From Desulfobacteraceae bacterium (GTDB lineage Bacteria; Desulfobacterota; Desulfobacteria; Desulfobacterales; Desulfosarcinaceae): DNA of 11,710 nt. Made by a program: the position numbers and the translations under genes. Shown piece by piece: positions 1 to 6,461 of this stretch (its first letter is position 1; the number at the start of each line of letters is the position of its first letter). The DNA is taken from NCBI GenBank assembly GCA_027031325.1, contig JALVRI010000420.1, positions 1-11,710 of the forward strand, read 5' to 3'. The notes beneath the pieces were generated by a model. That model made no database searches. It had not been told where the DNA came from and was given only the letters and a program-made list of their open reading frames with translations.

Positions 1-2772
1 ATAATCGGTTTCTATGGTGCGGCTCCACTCAAGCTGCTGAGGGTAACGGGTGCAGCCGGTAAGTACCGAGTCGAGCCAATAAGAATTGCTCTGGCGCATA
101 TCACGAATGCTGTTGAGCACCGGATCCCTGACCCTGCGCAGCTCATCGGCGCTAATGCCCTTGGCGGCCAGGTCAGCGGCGATCTTCTTGACTGCCGCGG
201 CAACCTTTTCGGCCTGGTCGGGAGCCACCTGGACGAATGCCTGCAACAGACCGTATCCTCGATAGGCCCGGAAAGAGCGGTTGAAGGCTACCGGTGAATA
301 GGAAACCCCGAGCTGTTCCCTGATTTTCACCCTCAATCGCTCCGAAAACACCTCTGCCAATAACGACAGGCGCCGCGTACGGCCGATATTCCAAAAATCG
401 GCGGTAGGGTATGCGACCACCACCAGGGCCTTGGGAATCCGGCTCGGAACCTTCACCGTAAGCCGCCGTCCGCATGGGAACAAGGGTCCTTTGCGGGGCA
501 TCGGGGCCGATGAATGCCTGGCCGGCAGGGCCCCGAAACAGCGGCGGGCCAGGATTGCCATCTTACCGGGCTCAAAATCACCTGCAATCGATACTTCCAG
601 GGTCCGGCCGGAGATGGCCGGCCTCAGCCATCTCTCCACATCCTCGAGCCTGAGCCGGCTGAAAGCTTCCCAGGCCGGCAGCCCGAAACGGCTGTCACCG
701 CCTGCCAAAAACCGGCGGCCCTTCAAAAGCATCTGCCCTTCGGGAGTCGTTGCCAGGCGCTGCAGCCGAAGCCTGTAGCGCTGCATGGCAAGGTTGTAGG
801 CCTGCTTGCGGAATCCCGGGTCCAGGAAAAAGGTTGCCATAAGCTGGCACAACAGCTCGGCTTCATCGGCCGCGGCACGACCGGATAACAGGAAATGGTC
901 TTCCTTGACCTCGAAACTGAAATCAGCCGTCTTGCCTGCCAGCGCCCTTGCCAGTGTCTGCTTGTCCATGGAACCAAAGCCGGATTCATTGATTACTTCT
1001 TCTGCCAAACGCGCCAGCCCGGGTGACTCCTGCGGTTGACCGGCCTGTCCCTGTCCGAAAGCGACGTTGATCAAAACGGTTCCGGCATCGTAAGCGGTCT
1101 TTTTGAGATTAAGGCGCACCCCGTTGGACAATGCGATCTGCACCAGGCCAAGATCCCGGACCTGTTTTTGTGCAACTATCGCCGCCGCCGGTGAAAATTT
1201 CAGGTATGGGAAAACGGCGCTGCTCTTTTGCCCGACAGGTTTCACCGGCCTTTTATTACTCTCTTGCCATACGGCGGCTATCTTTTGCCGAGCTTGTCCC
1301 ATCCGGCCAAGGTCAAGGTTCCCGGTCACGGCAACCAGCCTGTGGTCGGCCGCCCACATTTTTCTCAGGGCTTGGTTGACATCCTCTACCCGGACTTCAG
1401 CAATCATGGGGGCCAACAAATCGCGCTCCTGGAGGGGAGATAAAATCACCCTGTCCTCGCCCAAGGCTCTCAGAATTTGCCGGGCCCACTGACGGCTCTT
1501 GCGGGTGGGGGACATCTTGACAGCCTCGTCCAGGACGGCTTGCCAGTGCTTTTTGGCCCTTGCCAACTCTTCCGCCCTAACTCCGAATTTAATTGCTCCC
1601 CGCAAGGTCTGTTCCAGCTCCGCCAGAGCCGCTTCCCATTTTTGGGGGTCGCACTGGACTCCTATTTCCGCCATGCGGTACCTTTTCAGAAAAGGATAGT
1701 CGGCCATCCAGCCCTCGGTAAAAACCGCCTGGGGCCGGTTGAGTCTGTCCTGCAGCCGGCGGTCGATGATCCATGCCGCCAGGCTGCGCAGCAAGTTGTC
1801 CCTCCTTGCCCGGACGTTGTCTTGGTGTTTATCGAGGTTGACGATGGTCTCTATGCTGATGGAAGTCTCTCCTTCTTCGGGTTCATGGTGGTAAAAAATC
1901 TCCAGGCCATGGTGCCGAACCCGGCCCGGCTCCGGTTCCGGAAGGGCCGGGGCCCGTCCTTCAAGGCGAGCAAAAAACCGCCGGACAAGTCTTTCGACCT
2001 GTTTGACATCAAAGTCTCCGACCGCCACCAAAACCATCCTTTCCGGGCGGTACCACGTATCATAGAACTGCTTGAGCAACTTCCTGTCTGCATTCTGTAT
2101 TACTTGCTCTTTACCGATGGGAAGCCTTTCGGCCACCAGGGTTCCGGCAAACTCGAAGGCCAACTTGGATTTGAATGTCCTGTAGCCGGCCGAATCACGG
2201 GTCCTCTTTTCCGCCAGAACCACCTTGCTCTCTTTTTTGATCTCTTCATCAAGCAAGAGGGCCCCTTCGGCGTAGTCACGCAAGACCACGAGTCCTTCCC
2301 GGATACCTTTGACATCTCCACGGGGAAGGACAAGATCGAAAACCGTACGGTCAAAACCGGTATGGGCGTTTGCATCCGGCCCGAACTGCATCCCGATCCG
2401 CTGGAAAAATTCGACGATTTTACCGGGCGGGAAATGGGTAGTACCGTTGAACATCATATGCTCCAGCAAGTGGGCGATACCCTGTTGCCCATCAGTTTCG
2501 TACAGGGACCCGGCCGCCACGTACAAATGCATACTCACTCGCTGGAGGGGATGATCGTTGTGGGCAAGTATGTATCTGAAGCCATTGGGCAATCTGCCAA
2601 AGACCAATGCCGGGTCAGGTTGCAGGTCGCTTGCCTCATGAGGCCATTGAAGAGACGATCGCACCTGACGGGCCGTCCCCGGCGCCAGGCTGCAGCCGGT
2701 TACCAAAGGCAGAACAAAAGCATGCAAGACAATCAGGATCAGCACCGATCGCCCACTGAAAAATCTTCTCAT
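1..2772 (-). CDS. M16-family zinc metallopeptidase, predicted lipoprotein (PqqL-like), C-terminus cut by window edge
   Basis: Predicted zinc endopeptidase acting on peptides or unfolded proteins in the envelope. The frame stays open for 924 codons from ATG 2772 to the left edge, so the C-terminus is missing; E. coli PqqL is of similar size. Residues 1-27 form a lipoprotein signal: basic MRR, a hydrophobic stretch, then lipobox LVTGC with Cys27. The inverted zinc motif HLLEH lies at residues 101-105, followed by an NAHT-FDRT block (135-143) and the acidic pair E181/E188 spaced seven apart, as in this family; E188 is the likely third ligand. A second M16 domain is indicated near 818-825 (R818, then LGVSY). 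The start is fixed by AGGAGG at 2779-2784, six bases upstream. The start lies just outside one arm of the inverted repeat, so its promoter may be in or near that arm. The substrate is unknown. Confidence 0.93.
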   Translation of the reverse strand, partial: MRRFFSGRSVLILIVLHAFVLPLVTGCSLAPGTARQVRSSLQWPHEASDLQPDPALVFGRLPNGFRYILAHNDHPLQRVSMHLYVAAGSLYETDGQQGIAHLLEHMMFNGTTHFPPGKIVEFFQRIGMQFGPDANAHTGFDRTVFDLVLPRGDVKGIREGLVVLRDYAEGALLLDEEIKKESKVVLAEKRTRDSAGYRTFKSKLAFEFAGTLVAERLPIGKEQVIQNADRKLLKQFYDTWYRPERMVLVAVGDFDVKQVERLVRRFFARLEGRAPALPEPEPGRVRHHGLEIFYHHEPEEGETSISIETIVNLDKHQDNVRARRDNLLRSLAAWIIDRRLQDRLNRPQAVFTEGWMADYPFLKRYRMAEIGVQCDPQKWEAALAELEQTLRGAIKFGVRAEELARAKKHWQAVLDEAVKMSPTRKSRQWARQILRALGEDRVILSPLQERDLLAPMIAEVRVEDVNQALRKMWAADHRLVAVTGNLDLGRMGQARQKIAAVWQESNKRPVKPVGQKSSAVFPYLKFSPAAAIVAQKQVRDLGLVQIALSNGVRLNLKKTAYDAGTVLINVAFGQGQAGQPQESPGLARLAEEVINESGFGSMDKQTLARALAGKTADFSFEVKEDHFLLSGRAAADEAELLCQLMATFFLDPGFRKQAYNLAMQRYRLRLQRLATTPEGQMLLKGRRFLAGGDSRFGLPAWEAFSRLRLEDVERWLRPAISGRTLEVSIAGDFEPGKMAILARRCFGALPARHSSAPMPRKGPLFPCGRRLTVKVPSRIPKALVVVAYPTADFWNIGRTRRLSLLAEVFSERLRVKIREQLGVSYSPVAFNRSFRAYRGYGLLQAFVQVAPDQAEKVAAAVKKIAADLAAKGISADELRRVRDPVLNSIRDMRQSNSYWLDSVLTGCTRYPQQLEWSRTIETDY

Positions 2773-3347
2773 TTTCGTCCTCCTGTGGGACTGTCTTCTA
2801 CCCGGATTATGCACTTCAAATACCGACAAAAGTAATTTCACTGAATTATTGCACAGCCAGCATGTATTTGTTTGCGCCGGTACCTGCAACCGAAAGATAA
2901 AGTTCAATCGGCAAAAATCATGAAGTCTTTGAAGCCGCAAGGGGCTTGCGATTTTACCGAATCTGCTCTGTTGTTTGGCAGTTGAAGTACTAGAGTACGT
3001 CTGCCCTTTGCCTCGCATCTTCGCCGAACTTGCAAGCTGCAAAATCCGGGTTCTATGCTCTGAATAACTCCTCAAGCGGTGGATACTTCCGCTTCGAAAG
3101 ACGGAAACAAAATAACCCAGCCCGGTGGAAAAGCAAGCCTGCGTTCTTCACAGCGCCGCCGATATTCCCCAGGGACGGAGGCAGGTTGTAATTCAAGCCA
3201 TAGAATCCGGAAAGTGAAGGAGCGTTTCCAACAGCTCTACACCGCGTGTCCGAAGGGCAATGTTTTCAACTGGCTTGTTATCCGAAAAGAAAGCCTGGAT
3301 TTACCGTGATCCAGGGTCGAACGATTCTCCTTGACGAGAACTCCCGC
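2773..3347. other. Intergenic region containing repeat arm A; no convincing gene
   Basis: From the left this stretch holds the short leader and ribosome-binding site of the M16 gene, repeat arm A (2801-3062), and about 285 bases (3063-3347) in which I recognise nothing. Short open frames exist on both strands in the last part, but they lack ribosome-binding sites and family resemblance. Confidence 0.6.
2801..3062 (+). repeat. Arm A of an imperfect inverted repeat (~262 bp)
   Basis: This segment matches the reverse complement of 4074-4341 along its whole length. Its outermost 21 bases (2801-2821) are identical to the reverse complement of 4321-4341. Further conserved blocks include GCGATTTTACCGAATCTGCT (from 2948), GGCAGTTGAAGTACTA (2978 onward) and GCTGCAAAATCCGGG near the inner end. 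Between these blocks the arms differ by substitutions and short indels. Self-complementary pieces inside the arm are CGCAAG-GGG-CTTGCG (2936-2950), the near-palindrome GTACTAGAGTAC (2987-2998) and the palindrome CTTGCAAG (3029-3036). No coding role is apparent. The pattern fits a small non-autonomous dispersed repeat, but copy number elsewhere cannot be seen here. Confidence 0.85.
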
Positions 3348-3392
3348 AAAAAGGCTTCGCCGCAGACGGGACAAAGAAAGTCTGCGGCGAAG
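3348..3392 (-). terminator. Rho-independent terminator of the H1-like gene
   Basis: Read on the minus strand, a perfect 13-bp stem (CTTCGCCGCAGAC paired with GTCTGCGGCGAAG, plus-strand 3380-3392 and 3355-3367) encloses a 12-base loop and is followed after two bases by five T. It starts 17 bases after the stop codon of the H1-like gene, so it should end that transcript as a single-gene unit. Confidence 0.9.
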
Positions 3393-3409
3393 ACATCTGC
3401 CGGCCGGCA

Positions 3410-3757
3410 TTAGGATTTGATATAGACGCCCCGGGATTTTGATTTGATTTTTCCCTTCTTGGTGAGCTTGTAAAGGGCATTGGAAAGCTGACGGGACTCA
3501 AGTTGCGTTTTTTCCCTGAGCTTGGCGATATTGGCACCGTTGCGGCTTCTCCTGATGACATCGTAAACCCTGTCCAGGACGGTCATTTTCTTAGCTGTCG
3601 CCTTGGGAGTCGTTTTCTTCTTGGCCGGGGCTTTCTTGGCTTTCTTTGCGGGAGCCGCTTTCAAATTCTCCACCTGTTGGCTTACCTTTTCGACACGCTT
3701 CGAAAGATCGACCAGAGCCTTGGCAATCGATGCAAGCTGAGTTTTGACGTTAGCCAT
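3410..3757 (-). CDS. Histone H1-like nucleoid protein: coiled coil, Lys/Ala linker, winged-helix-like C-terminus
   Basis: A 115-residue, strongly basic protein, probably a nucleoid-associated DNA binder. It has three visible parts. Residues 4-32 carry hydrophobic residues at V4, L8, I11, L15, L18, V22, V25, V29 and L32, a regular 4-3 heptad spacing that predicts a coiled coil and hence oligomerisation. Residues 35-57 are a Lys/Ala/Pro/Thr tract like bacterial H1-type tails. Residues 58-115 resemble a small winged helix, with an ESRQLSNALYKLTKKGKI helix-and-wing segment ending in RGVYIKS. ATG 3757 is supported by TAAGGAGGT (3764-3772), six bases upstream and near-perfect for 16S pairing, suggesting strong translation. 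It is transcribed alone between a terminator and an AT-rich upstream region, and two inverted repeat arms bracket it. Function in chromosome compaction or gene regulation is inferred from architecture only. Confidence 0.88.
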   Translation of the reverse strand: MANVKTQLASIAKALVDLSKRVEKVSQQVENLKAAPAKKAKKAPAKKKTTPKATAKKMTVLDRVYDVIRRSRNGANIAKLREKTQLESRQLSNALYKLTKKGKIKSKSRGVYIKS

Positions 3758-3772
3758 TGTTCTACCTCCTTA

Positions 3773-3935
3773 ATGAGTTAATTTCCTTGGAAAATTCGCC
3801 TCTTCTTTTCTGCCCTAATACAACCCTCAGTAAAAGTCAATACCTTCGTAGATAAAAAGGTGTAAAATTTTCAAATTTTTCATATCTTTCCTATCTATTT
3901 TTTCTTCATCTATAAAATCCGCCAAGTCAGGTTGG
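3773..3935 (-). promoter_or_regulatory. AT-rich upstream region of the H1-like gene, probable promoter location
   Basis: This is the most AT-rich stretch near the gene, with runs of A and T around 3855-3905. On the minus strand a TTGACT hexamer (plus-strand 3835-3840) and a TTGAAA hexamer (3869-3874) could serve as -35 elements, but neither has a convincing -10 box at normal spacing. The region is a likely promoter by position and composition; no exact promoter is called. Confidence 0.3.
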
Positions 3936-4073
3936 GTTCTTACTCCGATTTTCCTTTGCCATCCGGCAAACAAGTTCTCAAGCCACATCCACCTGATTTT
4001 TTTACATTCTTTGGGCACTCCAGCCGCCGTGACCGCCTGTAAGACTTTCTATTACAGTTGACAAACACTCTCA

Positions 4074-4341
4074 AAAAGCATAATCCCGGATTTTGCAGCT
4101 CGCGAGTTTGCCGAAGATGCGAGGCCGCAGGGCAGGCAGACGTACTATAGTACTTCAACTGCCCTCCAACAAAGCAGATTCGGTAAAATCGCCAGCCCCT
4201 TGCGGCTTCAAATGCCTGAAGACTTTCACCGATTGAACTTAACCTTTTGGGTGAAGGCACAGGCAGGAACAAATACATGCTAACTACGTAATAATTCAAT
4301 TGTATTGCTTCTTTTCAGGCATTTGAAGTGCATAATCCGGG
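4074..4341 (-). repeat. Arm B of the imperfect inverted repeat (~268 bp)
   Basis: This is the opposite-orientation partner of 2801-3062. It keeps features that are eroded in arm A: a perfect 12-bp palindrome GTACTATAGTAC (4142-4153), a perfect 15-bp internal inverted repeat (CTTCAAATGCCTGAA at 4206-4220 with its complement at 4314-4328), and near-identical 12-base direct repeats at its two ends (GCATAATCCCGG at 4078-4089, GCATAATCCGGG at 4330-4341). The palindrome CTCGCGAG (4099-4106) corresponds to CTTGCAAG in arm A. A 119-residue open frame crosses the arm on the minus strand, but I regard it as an artefact of the repeat. Confidence 0.85.
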
Positions 4342-4440
4342 ATAATTGCTAGAACCTGCTCCGTAAATACTGATCTTCCACAATATCAGCCGGAAGCAGT
4401 AGTTGAAAAGCACTATATATAGTAGTCTGGGTGAGGATAA
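4342..4440 (+). promoter_or_regulatory. Leader of the helicase gene with a 12-bp palindrome
   Basis: Between repeat arm B and the helicase start lies a 99-base leader. It contains a perfect AT-rich palindrome ACTATATATAGT (4412-4423), ending 17 bases before the ATG, and the ribosome-binding element GAGG (4433-4436). The palindrome could be an operator or a -10 region, but I find no matching -35 element. Its role is a guess from position. Confidence 0.35.
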
Positions 4441-6387
4441 ATGCAATCCGGAGGCAAGTATAAAATAGACTACCGGCAGCATCTCAACCCGGCCCAATAT
4501 GAAGCAGTTGTTCACGACAAGGGCCCCTTGCTCGTGATCGCCGGGGCCGGCAGCGGCAAAACCCGTACTTTGACATACAGGGTTGCCCGCCTGGTAGAAG
4601 ACGGGACAGCGCCCTCGTCAATCCTGTTGCTCTCGTTCACCCGCAAGGCATCCCAGGAAATGCTCGCCCGCGCCACAAGTCTTCTCGACCGCCGCTGCAG
4701 GGAAGTGGCCGGGGGAACCTTTCATTCGTTCGCCAATTCAGTCCTGCGCTCCTGGAAAGACAGGCTAGGTTTTGCCCGGGGTTTCAGCATCATCGACAGG
4801 GCCGACAGTGAGGATCTGATCAGCATGGTATCCAAGTCCATCTCAGCCTCTTCCAAGCCGAAGCTCAAAAGACTTCCCCGTAAATCGACCCTGGCCACCA
4901 TCTTCAGCCGGGCCGTCAACAAGAACTTGCCCCTGGAAGATGTGGTTTACGACGACTATCCCCAGTTCGTTCATCTGCTGGATGAAATCTTTTCTATCCA
5001 TGATCAATACCAGGAACAGAAAAAGATACACCGTCTGGTCGACTACGACGATTTGTTGACCCTTTTGCTGAGGCTGCTCCGGCAATGCCCGGAGGCGCGT
5101 CATAAGATCAGGCGAACATACAACCACATCCTCGTGGACGAATACCAGGACACCAATTACATCCAGTCCGAACTCATAACCCTGATGGCAAACCCTGAAA
5201 AGAACATAATGGTGGTTGGAGACGACGCCCAGAGCATATATGCTTTTCGGGGTGCAAACTTCAAAAACATCATCAGTTTTCCGGAACGTTTTCCAGGTGC
5301 GCGGATCATCAAACTCGAGGAAAACTACCGGAGTGTCCAGCCCATTCTCGACCTTACAAACAGGATCATAGAACAGGCGGAAGAAAAATTTTCAAAACGC
5401 CTTTTCACGCGCCGCCGGGGAGGCCGGCTGCCCCAGTTGGTGGCAACCGCCGATGAGCGCCTCCAGTCCAGTTTCGTGACCAGTGAAATCATCAGGCTCC
5501 AGCGCAGGGGAATCGGGCTGGCGGACGTGGCCGTCTTGTTCCGGGCCGGGTTCCATGCTTTCGACCTTGAAATGGAACTTACCCGCTGCAAGTTGCCGTT
5601 TGTCAAGTACGGAGGATTCAAATTCATGGAATCGGCCCACATCAAGGATCTGTTGGCCCACCTGAGAGTGGTGGCGACGCCCAACGATCGTTTGAGCTGG
5701 TACCGGGTGCTGAACCTCATAGAAAGGGTTGGCCCGGCGACGGCCGAAAAATTGTTCCTGGCCGTGGGACGGGAAGGAATCCGGGCGCTGGAAAATGCGC
5801 GTAAAAGACTCCCGGGGCTGGGACCCCTGATCGATGCCTTGAAAGCCATCCAAGCCGGTGGCCTGTCTCCGGTAAAAATGGGAGAAATAGCACTCCGCCA
5901 TTATCTGCCTATTTTACGCCGGCGCTACGACGATCATCCCAAACGCCTCCGTGACCTGGAACAACTGCTGTCCATAATGGAACGCTACGATGTGCTGTTA
6001 GATTTTCTCGACGATATGGTTCTCGAACCACCGGCCGGCAGCATCAACGACCGCCTGGCCGCCGAAACCGATTACGGCGACAATCTGGTCCTTTCCACCA
6101 TTCACTCGGCCAAGGGGCTCGAGTGGCACACCGTTTTCATCATCTGGGCCCTGGACGGCAGGTTCCCTTCTTATCACAGCCTGGACAACGGCGACAGCCT
6201 GGAAGAAGAGCGCCGCCTGATGTATGTGGCGGCCACAAGGGCCCGCGAAAACCTGATCATCACCTTTCCCTCCCAAGTCTACGACCGCAGCAGTGGCACT
6301 GTTTTGTATCGCCCTAGCCGCTTCCTGGAAACCATCCCTGAAAATTATCTCGAACGCCGCTACATAGAACGGCCCGATCAGATTTGA
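4441..6387 (+). CDS. UvrD/Rep/PcrA-type superfamily 1A DNA helicase, compact form
   Basis: ATP-driven 3'-5' DNA translocase/helicase of the UvrD/Rep/PcrA family, 648 residues. All core motifs are present in order: Q-motif Gln19, Walker A AGAGSGKT (34-41), motif Ia with SFTRKA (65-70), TFHSFA (93-98), motif II DEYQDT (233-238), motif III GDDAQSIYAFRG (260-271), motif IV ENYRS (294-298), motif V TIHSAKGLEW (553-562) and motif VI VAATRAR (596-602). The catalytic lysine K40, the DE pair and the arginines of motifs IV and VI are intact, so it should be active. It ends about 45 residues after motif VI and lacks the long C-terminal tail of UvrD and PcrA, which binds partners such as RNA polymerase or UvrB. 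ATG 4441 has GAGG four bases upstream. The phosphate permease gene begins 74 bases after its stop, on the same strand. Repair or replication-restart roles are family inference. Confidence 0.95.
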   Translation: MQSGGKYKIDYRQHLNPAQYEAVVHDKGPLLVIAGAGSGKTRTLTYRVARLVEDGTAPSSILLLSFTRKASQEMLARATSLLDRRCREVAGGTFHSFANSVLRSWKDRLGFARGFSIIDRADSEDLISMVSKSISASSKPKLKRLPRKSTLATIFSRAVNKNLPLEDVVYDDYPQFVHLLDEIFSIHDQYQEQKKIHRLVDYDDLLTLLLRLLRQCPEARHKIRRTYNHILVDEYQDTNYIQSELITLMANPEKNIMVVGDDAQSIYAFRGANFKNIISFPERFPGARIIKLEENYRSVQPILDLTNRIIEQAEEKFSKRLFTRRRGGRLPQLVATADERLQSSFVTSEIIRLQRRGIGLADVAVLFRAGFHAFDLEMELTRCKLPFVKYGGFKFMESAHIKDLLAHLRVVATPNDRLSWYRVLNLIERVGPATAEKLFLAVGREGIRALENARKRLPGLGPLIDALKAIQAGGLSPVKMGEIALRHYLPILRRRYDDHPKRLRDLEQLLSIMERYDVLLDFLDDMVLEPPAGSINDRLAAETDYGDNLVLSTIHSAKGLEWHTVFIIWALDGRFPSYHSLDNGDSLEEERRLMYVAATRARENLIITFPSQVYDRSSGTVLYRPSRFLETIPENYLERRYIERPDQI

Positions 6388-6461
6388 TTTGCTTTCGGCC
6401 CTTTCCCATGCTAAGAGGCGGGCGGAAATAATATTTCTGAAAGGCGGGCCGTTTCTACCAG

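Noticed and set aside
1477..2835. A 452-residue open frame on the plus strand
   Set aside because: It lies opposite the M16 peptidase gene, whose minus-strand frame shows the zinc motif, lipobox and a perfect ribosome-binding site. The plus-strand product has no recognisable motif, so it is a GC-rich antisense shadow.
3055..3255. A minus-strand open frame of about 66 codons ending inside repeat arm A
   Set aside because: It lacks a credible start codon and ribosome-binding site and its end falls in the repeat. It could be a decayed coding remnant, but I cannot support that.
3079..3309. A 76-residue plus-strand open frame between repeat arm A and the H1-like terminator
   Set aside because: It has a GTG start with no ribosome-binding site, low-complexity composition and no family resemblance.
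3310..3330. A tRNA T-arm-like string (GGGTCGAACGATTC)
   Set aside because: No acceptor, D or anticodon stems can be built around it on either strand.
3827..4018. A 63-residue minus-strand open frame upstream of the H1-like gene
   Set aside because: It has a GTG start, no properly spaced ribosome-binding site and AT-driven composition, and it occupies the likely promoter region of the H1-like gene.
3940..4299. A 119-residue minus-strand open frame across repeat arm B
   Set aside because: Most of it translates the repeat, and the equivalent frame is not maintained in arm A, so the conservation is at the DNA level.
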